Positions 1 to 13,125 of a stretch of 64,000 bases of DNA are shown here, one piece after another (position 1 is the first letter of the stretch; every line of letters starts with the position of its first letter). The notes beneath the pieces are model-generated. The model was not told the DNA's origin, did not search any database, and saw only the letters and a list, made by a program, of their open reading frames with translations. The DNA comes from Siphonodentalium dalli (lineage: Eukaryota > Mollusca > Scaphopoda > Gadilida > Siphonodentaliidae), in assembly GCA_032622095.1 (NCBI GenBank), contig CP136066.1, positions 130,975,917 to 131,039,916 on the forward strand, in the 5' to 3' direction. The position numbers and the translations under genes are program-made.

Positions 1-2390
1 TCTGACTTAAAACCCACACACCCATGTGCACATCATACACGACTGGCATATGGGTAAACAGTGGTCTTTCGAATATGTATTATGTATAAGCTGACTGTTC
101 GTGTTGGCAAATGTGCCGCTTTGCTGAACGGCCATTAAAACCTACTATTCGGTAATTTTATTGGTTTGGCCTATACATCGCTGACCTAATAGCGAGCGGT
201 TGGCAACTGTGCGTGTGATATCTTAACACAAACTGCAGTCGTCACATTTCAGTACAGACTGAATTCAAGTTATCATTAGTCAGGAAAAAGGGCCGTATTG
301 TATGTCACCTCACACTTATGGTCTGGCTTCCCCATTTGTAACCCAGACCCGCAATTTAAGAGTCATGCTATTGTGGCATGGCGCTGTACTGTGGAATCAG
401 GCAAGCATGTGAGTTAATTTTTTTTTTCATTTTTATCTATTTCAGCTTTTTTTCGTATATGATTTCATATTCAATCGTTATTTGCTGAAATATTTCTAGC
501 TTGAATTTCAATAACCCTCATTTGGTCAAAGAAGGGACGTGGTAACACGGTTTTCGTTTGGGTGGGGCGTCAAAGTTTAAACTGCACCCTCCATTCTGCA
601 AACTGTCCTGCATTTTTCAACTGGATTTCTTATTTTTCTCTTTGTTTTCTGTTTTGCCCGGTCCATTTTATGTTTGTTGTTGTGTGCGTTTTTGAATTGT
701 TATTTTTGAGTAGACACGATTACTTGAAACCCATAAATAATTATCGTTCTTCACTTTCTATTATTCGTAGAACTTTCTTTTTGTTTACCTTGATTTAATT
801 TAGAATTGGACCGATATATTATTTCTATAATATGACCGTGGGGTGGGGGTTGGTTGGTCAAACTTATCATACTTGACGATCTGTCTTATCTAAGATTTAT
901 ATGTATACAAACTTTTTTGTTTTGCTTGGCAATCAACGTGTTATATTTAAATATTGACGCGAAAATGTAGTTTTTGTTTTGGTATGGACAACTAGGTATT
1001 TCCAACTGCATTTGTAACCAAATCTGGAAACGTCTATCTGGGCTGCAAGCATACAACTGGTATACTTCAAGCTTTCCCAATGTTGTATATATGTATCGCC
1101 AACCCTCTCCTATGGTTGTGATTTTTCCAAAATTATTACAATTTTTCACCGAAATGTAAGAACGATTTTAATTTTAACATCAGAGAAATGTCAACTTATT
1201 GTTACTTTTATAATTGATGTGTCATTAACTCATTGATATTTCCAACTATTGAACATTTTGATAACAGTTTCGCGCGAAACCAGCTCAATCCACTCGCCAC
1301 GTCATTGTCTCACATTTTTCGCAAATTTGGAATTCAGTTTGATGTAATTTTTCACGGTTGATTTCGCTGGGAGATTAACATATCGAAAGTTATTCATCGA
1401 CTGGAAGATACACACACGCTGTTTCCACCACTGGTTTAGTTGTCATGCTAATTTGCGATGATGCTGGTGGGTCCTGCTGATTTGCTATGGTGCTGGTATG
1501 GGACAACTGATGCTGTTAAATACAATATATTGCTATGTTTCTAAAGTTCTTATTTAGCTGTGTTTGGCTAATCTGATTTGAGAAAAAGCTAGTGTGCATG
1601 TGCATGAAACATTCAAAGACATGTATATTTTAAAATAGTTTAACCATGGCTGCCCGTGTGTTTGGAAAAGCGACAGGAATAGCCATCTAGATTATAACCA
1701 GTTCGTAATAACCAAAAGAGTCATTATTTAAAGGAGCATGGCTCATTCGAACTTCAACATTTTGTCCCTGTAATTTTGGAAGCATGTGTAATCTAGGTTG
1801 ATAAATACACGATATATTGATATACCGGCTCCATATGCTCAGAAAAATACTTGTCAATGTCACAGCTATTTTCAAACTGTTTTCAATTTTCGCACCGAAG
1901 TGAAACAAAAGCTCGTTACTTCTATCACTTCAGGAATAGACTAACAAGGAACGGTCTTTATTGTTTCGTGCCGTCCAGAACTTTCTGCATTCGATCACTT
2001 GAATTATTCTTTCTGTGGCTTAACAGGCCGCATGCGAATTTTAGCGTATTTATCTACCTATGTTGATCCCTGAAACCGGACCGCGATGTAATACAATTTG
2101 AGCATAATTTGGATCTTTAAACCACCCATCTCTTACAATATACATGTATATGTTTTCAATGTTTTATAAAGATAGTGGCTTTTTCTCTCCATTCGTTCAT
2201 ATTAGCCAGAGGTCATGAAAATGACAACTAAGAAAATATAACGGTACATTTTCAAAACAACATCACTTAGCTCTACCAACATCATAGTAAGTCACCAGGA
2301 ACCACCAGCATAAAGGAGTACCACTTAACCAGGAGTGTGTATTCCTCTTCCCGAGGTGGTCATTATTTTACCGGTCATTTCACCCAAACC
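1..2390. other. No recognised gene; AT-rich intergenic or intronic DNA
   Basis: Only short open frames of under 90 codons occur, none with a recognisable motif or splice-site context. A stretch near 2281-2345 resembles 52060-52135 (shared words such as CCACCAGCAT and ACCACTTAA), which hints at an old dispersed repeat. Confidence 0.5.
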
Positions 2391-2920
2391 TTGGGTGTTT
2401 ATTTCACACCTGTTTCTGGGATAACCTGTGTGTCGACTGAGAACCTGTGTGTCAATTGAGGAGAACACACGGAGGATTTGTGTAAATGTTAGCCCAAACG
2501 ACATTTCGAAGTAAAGACGGCTTTGTTGTTTATTTCGAGGAATAATACCGCATCATATGAATTCAGCCCAAATATATTGACAGGTGTCAAGGGTCTAACT
2601 CTATACTGAGCAATACAAAACTAATATAATAAATACCGAGTATATTTAATTTAACGCCAATGGGTCGTTTATGTGCGTTTAAGAGTGTATTTATGCCTAA
2701 AGCAAAGTGAAATAACGATCTTAAAATGAATTGGCCGGTATATTTTATTAGTTACCAGGGTTACCAGGGTCGTAGTTGCATAAATTACAATATATCTTAT
2801 TTTTATGCTAAGATAATTGCGTGGTTATATGTTGTAGCTTGACCGGTATCAATCGGTATTGAGGTTAACACAAATCCCATATATTGAAATTCCAAATATG
2901 GAAAGTGAAAGTGAACGATT
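2391..2920 (+). repeat. Dispersed repeat, inverted partner of 10897-11385
   Basis: The segment is the reverse complement of 10897-11385 over about 500 bases with scattered substitutions and small indels. The match runs from the TTTATTTCACACCTG end to the AATATGGAAAGTGA end. The partner lies in the loop of the large foldback element, so the loop contains a mobile or duplicated sequence that also exists outside it. No coding capacity is seen. Confidence 0.85.
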
Positions 2921-4371
2921 GATAACAACAAACACCGAACAAGTTAAATAACGACATTAGATGGCGGTGTATTGCGTCTTTAAGAGTGTGTTGATGTAGG
3001 CACTGCTGCACAGAGTGTTTATTTAATAATTAATCCAGCCCGCATAGTTCATATTTTGAGAAGTTCTAAACATCAACAACATGCATGTTCCGCGATGTTC
3101 TGGAACATTCATTCACAAACCACGTGTATAGCTTTCACCCCAAGTAAATAATAAACCAATCCATTCAATGCGGCGTAGCTAACGTGTTGCTAGCGCGGCT
3201 TCTCTAAAGTGAGGCCCACGAGAGGAGTTTCGTGTCAAGCTGTTTACAACCTGCGTCCCTTTATCCATACGTGGAATGGTCGGACAAATGATCGAATAGA
3301 ATCATTGATTGAACACACGGGGCTCACAGTGGGAAGTTGGTTTATGATGGGCGTATTATTTACTTGTTTATATTGGCAATATTGCTGCAATCTGGCGCTG
3401 TGTTTTACCAAGCTGTGCGTGAATGCAGTTGGATGTATGATCTAGTACATATCTACATATTGTTGTCAATACGAATATTTCGCAAAACACCTTTTCGTGC
3501 TGAAAAGTTGTCGACATGATTGTGACAAAACACGACCTCGTGTTTCTGACATCCAATGCATCACTCTGGTCAGATCTCCGCCCATTGGACTGCTATAAAT
3601 AATTATGTGCTAGTACCAATCGGATCGTTCGTTGAATGGGAAATTCCGCAGTTATTTATAATTTTTTACTACTGTTTACTATAATATTAAAGTTACTCTC
3701 CTTGTTTTGACACTTATAATTTCCAAATATAATACAGGAAAGCATCTGTTTTAATTATATTATATTAAAACAACAAATATGACAAACTGTTATTTATTTA
3801 ATATAAATGCCCACAGTTAAATGGTACCAGTATTAAAACAATTTTAGACATTTATATTTCAGTTCAGGAATGTCGGAAAACCGCCTGAAATTATATCAAA
3901 TTATTTCAATATATTAAAATGAATATGGTATGTGTAAATTATTATCCATCTAGGCCTGGTTGATGTGAAATATGTCACATCTCATATACTATATGGCTGT
4001 CAGAGTACATGGGGGAATTAATACATTCACAATATTATTACAAGGTTAAATTATTATGCAGTATGTTTAATTATTAAAAAAAAGAAGAAAAAAAAGATAA
4101 TCCCTACCTACCCTAATATTTTCAGACCATGTGACCCCAAACACAGGTCTTTTTTTGTTAGGCCTTACTCTAGTAGTTGGCGTGTTGCCATTTTCTGCGA
4201 TTGCTAAATTTAGTCAAATTACTGGACCCTCTGAATTTTCTTTCGCGATTTAGATTTACAAATCAAAATAATTCAAATTCCAAATAAATCTTTTTCTTTT
4301 AACGAATTTTTCTCCATTCACTATTTGTTATACTGATAATAATATTTTATTCTTTTGCCTTCCATTTTACT
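2921..4371. other. No recognised gene; very AT-rich
   Basis: I see no gene, structured RNA or repeat match here beyond AT-rich low complexity (3600-4130). The last 200 bases could be the 5' leader of the broken Helentron-type gene that follows. Confidence 0.45.
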
Positions 4372-6161
4372 GTGTATCTGATTCAGAATCAGTCAATCGC
4401 CATCATCATAGTCAGACTCAGAGCTGTGAGGGTAAATTTACACCAGAGCTGCCAACAGTTTTCACCTTTTAATGGTGTTCAGTGTACAGCAATTGCTTTG
4501 GTAGCATTGTTATTTTTTTCATCTGGCCGGATCAACGATCAAAACCAAAATGATCAACTTGTGAACATTGATGCATATGATTTGGATGGACTGTTAGAAC
4601 AGGGAACGATTTTGTATTCACAGTTAGTTCAAACTGTACATAGGGACATTCTAAATTCAAATACTGGATATCTTGGACATTATCATTTGCCCGAAAATTT
4701 AGAGCCGTTTAACAATATTTTCCACATCCGATATGTTCGCGACCAATTTCATGGTGTTGTAAATGGGGATATAGACAGCGTTTTTGGCCAACAATCGTTT
4801 CTTGAATCATTGATTTCAGCATTAAGTCTTAGTGAATTTCACATTATAACATTTGGAGACATCACTGTTTAATAGCTTTTATATTGACAGACCAAGAAAT
4901 ATATTTACAATTTTTGACTCTCATCAACGAGATTTGTTAGGACGTCGAACGTCATCTGGAGGTACAGCAGTTTTGTTGAATTTTGAGTCCTTTGATGAAC
5001 TTATTCTGCACGTGTTTGATAATTATGCAGGAAATATTTTTGAGATCACTCCTATTATAACACAGACAGTGACAGCTATTGGAAGAATTGAAAGTGGGCC
5101 ATTTATGATTGATTCAGCAGTGAGCACCACAGCCGATAACGATTTAAAAACAAAGGAAAATGTCGCTATAAATGTAACTGTTGAAGCATGTCAAGAAAGT
5201 GTAATTGAGCAATGTCAGGTGAAGAGTGCGAATCAGAGTTGTGGTATGCAAGTGCAGACAAATCAATCTGTGTGTGTTGAAAGCAAATTTCGGAATAGTG
5301 TTATGAATAATACTAGTGATGTACATGTATGGGCTACCGGTAGCTGTAGTGATCACCAATATGCTTCAAGCTCATTAAAGAAGTGCTCCAAACGTTTAAG
5401 TAAGAAAAACGATGCTTTACAACAGAATGTTAATGCAGTCTTAAGTGCTTCGGTGGACAATGATAGAAATTTTCTGTCAACAAATTTGTATGGTGTTATG
5501 TATGACACAAATGTGCGATATATATGTAATCCAAATATTCCATATACTGTCGCATCATGTGAAGTGTATGACGATCATGTGGTTGCTGCCAGAAATCGAG
5601 CAGACTTACTCCGGATTAATAAAGATCATTGTTATGGTACATGTAGTAAAATCAATCAAAGGAAAAAAACAAAGGTGAATCCAGTACAGTTTGATATTGA
5701 ATGTAGTAATCAGATATTGCCAGTCAAGTGCGTTCCAATTGATCACACTTCCATATCATTGTGTATTGACCTAGACAATTTACATGAATTTCATTCACCT
5801 GTTTCATTTATTTACTCTGTATCGGACAGTTTCACACCTCCAGTGTCTTTTGTTTATGAAGTTGACACATGGGGTATATCTATTAAATTTAGATTATGTG
5901 TCTGATGTTAATCACAATGTTGAATATGAGTGTGCAATACGAGAGCGTGCTGATTTTGAATGTGGTATGTGTTGTACATTCTTGTTCTCTAATCAAGTGT
6001 CAAAGGTTCCACGGCACATTTGCGATGATGTTTTGGATAATTTGGAAATTGCTAGGGATTCAGCTTGCGGACATGTAATTCCAGTCTTACATAAGAAATT
6101 AAATTCTCTTTATGTTGGAATTATTCCATCGGAGTTGAAAGATTTATCTTTTCTTGTTTAG
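4372..6161 (+). pseudogene. Broken Helitron/Helentron-type protein, N-terminal part with a cysteine-protease domain
   Basis: Three overlapping frames read as one degraded protein: 4372-4872, about 4853-5905 and about 5850-6161. The first carries an FNGVQCTAIALVALL block, as around the catalytic Cys of OTU-like and herpesvirus-tegument-N-like (C76-type) cysteine proteases. It is followed by a DLDGLLEQGTILYSQLV block. The second carries a matching His block (FDSHQRD...GGTAVLLNF). The third has a C-x2-C segment (CGMCCTFLFSNQV) like the start of the Helitron-like N domain. Such protease plus Helitron-N fusions are known from invertebrate Helentron-type ORFs. Frameshifts lie near 4858 and 5870. 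No Rep HUH or helicase motifs follow; the frame stops at 6161, about 170 bases before the foldback element. No convincing ATG start is seen. The family call is inference from motif memory. Confidence 0.6.
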
Positions 6162-7157
6162 ATATTATGTACAAATCAAATAAACGGGATGTCATCCTTT
6201 AATAACGTGTCGCATGTATCAGGTGAAGGTCAGTCTTCAGTTACCTTCACCTTTAGCATTCCACGGTGTACTCGCTCCCCGACTCTAGAAACGCAATCTG
6301 ATTCCTATATAGAAGCAGGATACCAACATGAGATTATCAACAAGAAAACTAAGATGCATGCATCAGGTCAGCCATGAACTATTTAGCATAGAATAATTCA
6401 GTTCGGTTGCAGTTTCACAACGTTACAACTGACATACGATTACACCTTGAATGTGGAACTATGTAAGAGTGAATATTAATGTTCTAAATCCCATGTTTCA
6501 CCTTTAGTGGTAATGGGGTCGTACTTTATTAACACGCAAGTAGTGTAATTAAGTACGGGTAATTAGAAGTAACAAATCGTTTAGTTTCTATCGTATCGGC
6601 TAAAAGGGGTGAGCAGATTGCTGATGATGAATGCTCTCGTTAGGTGCCAATATAATGTGCATATTTGCCCCGTTACGTTTATACACTGTAGCATTGGCGG
6701 GCCAGAGTGTGTTGACATGTTAAGTGTTTGGTTCATTAATAACAGATCAGCAGGGATTTGTCGTGATAACGTATACGTGGAAATATGCTACCTAAACGGT
6801 TAAATTAACGGTTGATCTATTACACCACCGTGTATACTCGGTTTAAATAGGTATATTATATAGGGACGTGTGCTCAATTTTGGTGCTGACCGATGATAAA
6901 AAAAAATCAGAGGTAAATGTCGGCGGGCGGGAGGGCCATTTTTTCAATAATTTTTAAAGAAATTGAACAGTTGCAGCAGCAGCAAAAAAAGGGTGTACAA
7001 TTGGCAAATGATGAGGGGCGGCGTGACGTGTAACTAGGATTGAAATTAGATATGCAATTTGGAGATTATTGGATGAGGGATGTTATATTAATTATATTAA
7101 AGGGACGAGGGGGCTTAGTTGTCGAAAATATTCATATTTGTTCCAAACACCGTAAAC

Positions 7158-7163
7158 AGAAAA
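7158..7163 (-). other. Preserved empty target site of the 6.86-kb palindromic element
   Basis: On the minus strand this reads TTTTCT followed by GTTTACGG. In the right arm the same position reads TTTTCT, then the element, then TTTTCT and GTTTACGG. A single copy here against two copies there shows a 6-bp target site duplication. Confidence 0.85.
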
Positions 7164-7739
7164 ATATTAAAACGCATACATTTTGGTTCAAATATACGAT
7201 CACTATCGCGTAAACATCATGCTCACATAAAGACCTACTAAATTTTACCTAAACAAGAGTCTGATTGTGTTATAGAAGGCAGCACAATGCTACTGGCTAA
7301 TTACACACAAATGGTATAAACGCTCTTTATTAATTCCAAATAAGGAATTGAGCAACAAAGAACGCTCTTTATGTTTACCATCATAATATAAAGAAACACC
7401 AAGAAAGTAACTTTTTATGCTTTGTTTACATAACAATCGTCAAATTTACGACAATAACATACTGTTTATGAGATATTTCTCATTTGTATATTAACAAAGT
7501 ATGTCTATATTTGAATATTATTTTCGTTTGTAGCGGTTTTTGACAGGTGGAAATATGTTCACAGGATACCCACCAAGGCCTTCCGTACCTTTAAGGTATA
7601 CTGCAACTTTGTTTCTTGTCAATAGCAGAATACATAATGCTATTAAGAAGTGACACAAAACACAGAACATTTTTTTTAATTATAAGTATTGAGCAGTGAG
7701 AAATATTTGAGTCGAGGAAACCAGTAACGAAAGGCGATA

Positions 7740-7743
7740 TTAA
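7740..7743. other. Preserved empty TTAA site of the piggyBac insertion
   Basis: The minus strand reads CAGAAATCATG-TTAA-TATCGCC. In the right arm the same left flank ends in TTAA at 12836-12839 and is followed by CCCTTTATCTGC, the piggyBac terminus. Confidence 0.8.
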
Positions 7744-7894
7744 CATGATTTCTGTCAGCGAATAATTGTTTACGTTCCAATGAATATTAAAATGTACTGA
7801 AAACAAACTGCTAATGGGTGCCAGACTTTCATAAACACAAATTATGTATTAATGGTGTAACGACATATTTCGTTCTTAATTGTCTAAACAAATA

Positions 7895-8130
7895 GGGGAT
7901 GGGGATGTTTGGATCTCTAGTTTAACGACATTTTTCGGTCTTTAATAGTTTAATGACATTTTTCGGTCTTTATAATATCTCAAGATATAGGGGGTATTTG
8001 GATCTCTAGTTTAACGACATTTTTCGGTCTTTATAGTTTAACGACATTCTCGGTCTTTAATATTTCAAGATATAGGGGCCCTTAGTGGGTATTTGGATCT
8101 CTAGTTTAACGACATTTTTCGGTCTTTGAT
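7895..8130 (+). repeat. Short repeat array with the unit TTTAACGACATTTTTCGGTC
   Basis: Several near-identical units with this core alternate with a GGATCTCTAG/ATATAGGGG spacer. The inverted array is at 12440-12720 in the other arm. The copy arrangement differs between the arms, as expected for a minisatellite. Confidence 0.8.
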
Positions 8131-8196
8131 AGCAAAATGGAAGAAGTACATCTTTGGAAAGATGTGGTGGCCCTAAAAAGGAAAGTTGTTTGGTGA

Positions 8197-9651
8197 TCTT
8201 GAAATGCAGTTTTTCTGAACAGTCTTCCTTGATTAAAGTGATGTGAAATACTCCGGCAGACAACGGGCAGAGTGATCAAATCGAAATTAAGAATAATCTT
8301 TCTCAAAGTAGTTATTTGTTACGAATATTAATCCAAATGGATGATACACAACGTCATTCTTATATATTAGTTAAATGCAATGACTCTCGATGGCGAAATC
8401 ATTTTTGTTTAATTATAGCCGATAGTTGCGCCCCGAATCGAGATGTAAATATTTACAATTTGGAGTAGTTCAGACGATGTTCTCTATGAAGTGGGGTGGT
8501 AGATTTTTTTGGAAATTTTCAGTGATGTTAGTAGAATGATAACATTCCCCAGGTTGGCAAAGTGCCTGAGCACTAACTTATCAATTTCTCGCACCCGAAA
8601 AAGTCCATAACAAGTCTATAATATGTCTTTAAGCATATATATAAATCTCCGAAAACCAAAATTCTAAAGCATTAAACGATTTCTTGAAATACAGTTTTTC
8701 TGAACAGTCTTCCTTGATTAAAGTGATGTGAAACACTCCGGCAGACACCGGGCAGAGTGATCAAATAGAAATTAAGAATAATCTTTCTCAAAGTAGTTAT
8801 TTGTTACGAATATTAATCCAAATGGATGATACACAACGTCATTCTTATATATTAGTTAAATGCAATGACTCTCGATGGCGAAATCATTTTTGTTTAATTA
8901 TAGCCGATAGTTGCGCCCCGAATCGAGATGTAAATATTTACAATTTGGAGTAGTTCAGACGATGTTCTCTATGAAGTGGGGTGGTAGAATTTTTTGGAAA
9001 TTTTCAGTGATGTTAGTAGAATGATAACATTCCCCAGGTTGGCAAAGTGCCTGAGCACTAACTTATCAATTTCTCGCACCCGAAAAAGTCCATAACAAGT
9101 CCATAATATGTCTTTAAGCATATATATAAATCTCCGAAAACCAAAATTCTAAAGCATTAAACGATTTCTTGAAATACAGTTTTTCTGAACAGTCTTCCTT
9201 GATTAAAGTGATGTGAAACACTCCGGCAGACACCGGGCAGAGTGATCAAATAGAAATTAAGAATAATCTTTCTCAAAGTAGTTATTCGTTACGAATATTA
9301 ATCCAAATGGATGATACACAACGTCATTCTTATATATTAGTTAAATGCAATGACTCTCGATGGCGAAATCATTTTTGTTTAATTATAGCCGATAATTGCG
9401 CCCCGAATCGAGATGTAAATATTTACAATTTGGAGTAGTTCAGACGATGTTCTCTATGAAGTGGTGTGGCAGATTTTTTGGAAATTTTCAGTGATGTTAG
9501 TAGAATGATAACATTCCCCAGGTTGGCAAAGTGTCTGAGCACTAACTTATCAATTTCTCGCACCCGAAAAAGTCCATAACAAGTCCATAATATGTCTTTA
9601 AGCATATATATAAATCTCCGAAAACAAAAATTCTAAAGCATTAAACGATTT
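8197..9651 (+). repeat. Three tandem copies of a 485-bp unit
   Basis: The boundary word TCTTGAAAT recurs at 8197, 8682 and 9167, an exact 485-base period. The three copies differ by only a few bases. The other arm (11905-12400) has a single inverted copy, so the triplication arose after the foldback formed. A more divergent relative is at 32810-33185. Confidence 0.95.
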
Positions 9652-10079
9652 GCTATATTTCCAGGGCATATATTTCATCTGATTTTGCGAGAATCCGTAT
9701 ATACTTTTTCACGAGAATCCAGGGTAATTTGCTAGAATATTTGGATTCTCGCCGAAATATAAGCATTGATTTCACTCTGAAGTGTGCCTAAATGGCATAA
9801 ATTGTACCGTGGTTCCCATGTTCGCCAAAGTGGCATAAATTTATTTCAGGATAATACTAATTTTAGGCATTCATTTATATCACTGATATCAGGACAATAA
9901 ATAGCCATTTCCATTGCATGGAACAAAGAGCGTTATTGTTTATCGGTGTTGTTTTTGGAAGTGGTGGTAGTTAAATGTTATACATTTCGACCCCCAATAA
10001 GTATTTCCGAACAAATGAATTATTAACAAGCGTGACATGACATCATTGACGAAGATAATTAACACCGATCTACAAGCAA

Positions 10080-11455
10080 TTAAAGTCTTAAAATGAGCTA
10101 AAATTTAACATTTTCTTTAAAAAATTTACATTTTTATCTCTCGCGACATAATTGTCACCAATAAAAACAAATTTGATTCATCGTGGAAGTTAGTCGGTCA
10201 CTATAAATAATGTCACCATTCAACTGAATGTTGTTGAGCATATTTCAACCAATTTTGGAAGTTTAAATGAATATTTTCTTCACACGCAAAGTAAAATTGA
10301 CAAATTTCAGGATTTTAGCCTGCTTCGTTGGGACCAAAATTTGTTGTGCACACTCAAGAAACGTCTACCGACACTCGCTAGGCCAAATTATGCCATGACC
10401 ATGCTATAAACTAGCTTGAAATTGGCAAAACAATGAATTTGTTTTGGTTGAAAAAATTTACATGGGAATCTCCAGTCCATATATAGGCATAGAGAACGAT
10501 TATTTTTCGATAAAAACGAAAATAATGCGAAATGAAATTCGGCACTCGTCAGAATGGTGCAGAATAACATACGAGTCTTGTTATATGCGAAAATTTGACC
10601 TCATTCGATAAATTAGTCTCGTAATTAAGGAATGTGGAATTCCGTCGCACTGTAGTGTTACTGTACATGGCCGACGCAATTTTGAAATGTAAACACGCAT
10701 CAAACACGCATCAAATTTACCTTTTGTGAGAATAACAAAAGCGCAACCTTGATCAAAGTAATACAATACACAACAACACATAGAATAAAACTGATATAAG
10801 TGAGAATAAGACGCGTATTCAGACGTGCAATTTGACAACATTTCTTCGCTATAAATATATCTGACCCAGATAACCGAGATGCAGCTGTTTTGCGCACGTC
10901 ACTTTCCATATTTGGAATTTCCATATATGGGATTTGTGTTAGCCTCAATACCGATCAAGTTATCTTAGCATAAACATAAACTATATTGTAATTTATGCAA
11001 CTACGACCCTGTTAACCCTGATAACTAATAACATATACCGGCCAATTCATTTTAAGATCGTTATTTCACTTTGCTTTAGGCATAAATACACTCTTAAACG
11101 CACATAAACGACCCATTGGCGTTAAATTAAATATACTCGGTATTTATTAATATTAGTTTTTTATTGCTCAGTATAGAGTTAGACCCTTGACACCTGTCAA
11201 TATATTTGGGCTGAATTCATATGATGCGGTATTATTCCTCGAAATAAACAACAAAGCCGTCGTTACTTAGAAATGTCGTTTGGGCTAACATTTACACAAA
11301 TCCTCCGTGTGTTCTCCTCAATTGACACGCAGGTTCTCAGTCGACACACAGGTTATCCCAGAAACCGGTGTGAAATAAACAGCCAAGGTTTGGCTGAAAT
11401 AATCAGATAATAGCAGCCGAAAGACTGTCAATTACCTTAAGGTATTTGGCTACTT
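10080..11455. other. Loop of the foldback element
   Basis: 10080-10890 has no match elsewhere in the window. 10897-11385 is the inverted partner of 2391-2920. Only short frames occur (60-86 codons), with no recognised product. Confidence 0.6.
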
Positions 11456-12839
11456 CTCGTAGATCGGTGTTAATTATCTTCGTCAATGATGTCATGTCAC
11501 GCTTGTTAATAATTCATTTGTTCGGAAATACTTATTGGGGGTCGAAACGTATAAAATTGAACTACCACCACTTCCAAAAACAACACCGATAAACAATAAC
11601 GCTCTTTTCTGTTCCATGCAATGGAAATGGCTATTTATTGTACTGATATCAGTGATATAAATGAATGCCTATTAGTATTATCCTGAAATAAATTTATGCC
11701 ACTTTGGCGAATATGGGAACCACGGTACAATTTATGCCATTTAGGCACACTTCAGAGTGAAATCTGGGCTTATATTTCGGCGAGAATCCAAATCTAGATT
11801 CTCGTAAATATTCTCGCAAATTACCCTGGATTCTCGTGAAAAAGTATATATCAGCAAAAAGCAAAATCAGATGAAATATATGCCCTGGAAATATAGCAAA
11901 TCGTTTAATGCTTTAGAATTTTTGTTTTCGGAGATTTATATATATGCTTAAAGACATATTATGGACTTGTTATGGACTTTTTCGGGTGCGAGAAATTGAT
12001 AAGTTAGTGCTCGGGCACTTTGCCAACCTGGGGAATGCTATCGTTCTACTAACATCACTGAACATTTCCAAAGAAATCTACAACACGACTTCATAGAGAA
12101 CATCGTCTGAACTACTCCAAATTGTAAATATTTACATCTCGATTCGGGGCGCAACTATCGGCTATAATTAAACAAAAATGATTTCGCCATCGAGAGTCAT
12201 TGCATTTAACTAATATATAAGAATGACGTTGTGTATCATCCATTTGGATTAATATTCGTAACAAATAACTACTTTGAGAAAGATTATTCTTAATTTCTAT
12301 TTGATCACTCTGCCCGGTGTCTGCCGGAGTGTTTCACGTCACTTTAATCAATGAAGACTGTTCAGAAAAACTGCTTTTCAAGACCACCAAACAACTTTCC
12401 TTTTTAGGGCCACCACATCTTTCCAAAGATGTACTTCTTCCATTTTGCTATCAAAGACCGAACAATGTCGTTAAACTAGAGATCCAAATACCCCCTAAGG
12501 GCCCCTGTATCTTGAGATATTAAAGACCGAAAATGTCGTTAAACTATAAAGACCGAAAAATGTCGTTAAACTAGAGATCCAAATACCCCCTATATCTTGA
12601 GATATTATACAGACCGAAAAATGTCATTAAACTACAAAGACCGAATAATGTCGTTAAACTAGAGATCCAATCATCCCCACCCCCTATTTTTTGAGACATT
12701 AAAGAACGAAATATGTCGTTACACCGTTAATACATAATTTGTGTTTATGAAAGTCTGGCACCCATTAGCAGTTTGTTTTCAGTACATTTTAATATTCATT
12801 GGAACGTAAACAATTATTCTCTGACAGAAATCATGTTAA
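11455..12839 (-). repeat. Inner part of the right foldback arm
   Basis: It is the reverse complement of 7740-10080 minus two of the three 485-bp copies. It ends at the TTAA where the piggyBac element begins. The array of the TTTAACGACATTTTTCGGTC unit is at 12440-12720. Confidence 0.85.
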
Positions 12840-12915
12840 CCCTTTATCTGCTATACGCGACATAAGTCGCGCTAACGTCATGACGTACGTAATGCTAATC
12901 GCGACATTTGTCGTC
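12836..12915 (+). repeat. piggyBac left terminus with subterminal palindromes
   Basis: TTAACCCTTTATCTGC begins the element. Two short dyads centred on CGCGACATAAGTCGCG and GCGACATTTGTCG follow within 80 bases, a plausible transposase-binding region. The binding role is inferred from position. Confidence 0.7.
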
Positions 12916-13125
12916 CCAACAATGGTCTATAACGGCATTCCGTTTGGTGGTCTATACTGGTATCTTGAAGTGTTATACAGGGTTGCTATACGCTGTTTTA
13001 TTGCAAGAGGATCATTCATTGGTCAATAGAATGCAAGGGAGATAATTCAATACCGATTAGACCAATCAGAATCTGTTTAACAAACAGGTGTATACTGTCT
13101 GACCTTGAATTTGAAAGTAAACAAA

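Larger units (their letters stand above)
6333..10080 (+). repeat. Left arm of the foldback element
   Basis: It pairs with 23677-24525, 16246-16811, 12420-12839 and 11455-12420 in inverted order. Divergence is low to moderate: point changes and short indels. It retains the uninterrupted target sites of both nested insertions. Short frames in it (for example at 6189, 6609 and 7591) show no recognisable product. Confidence 0.85.
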
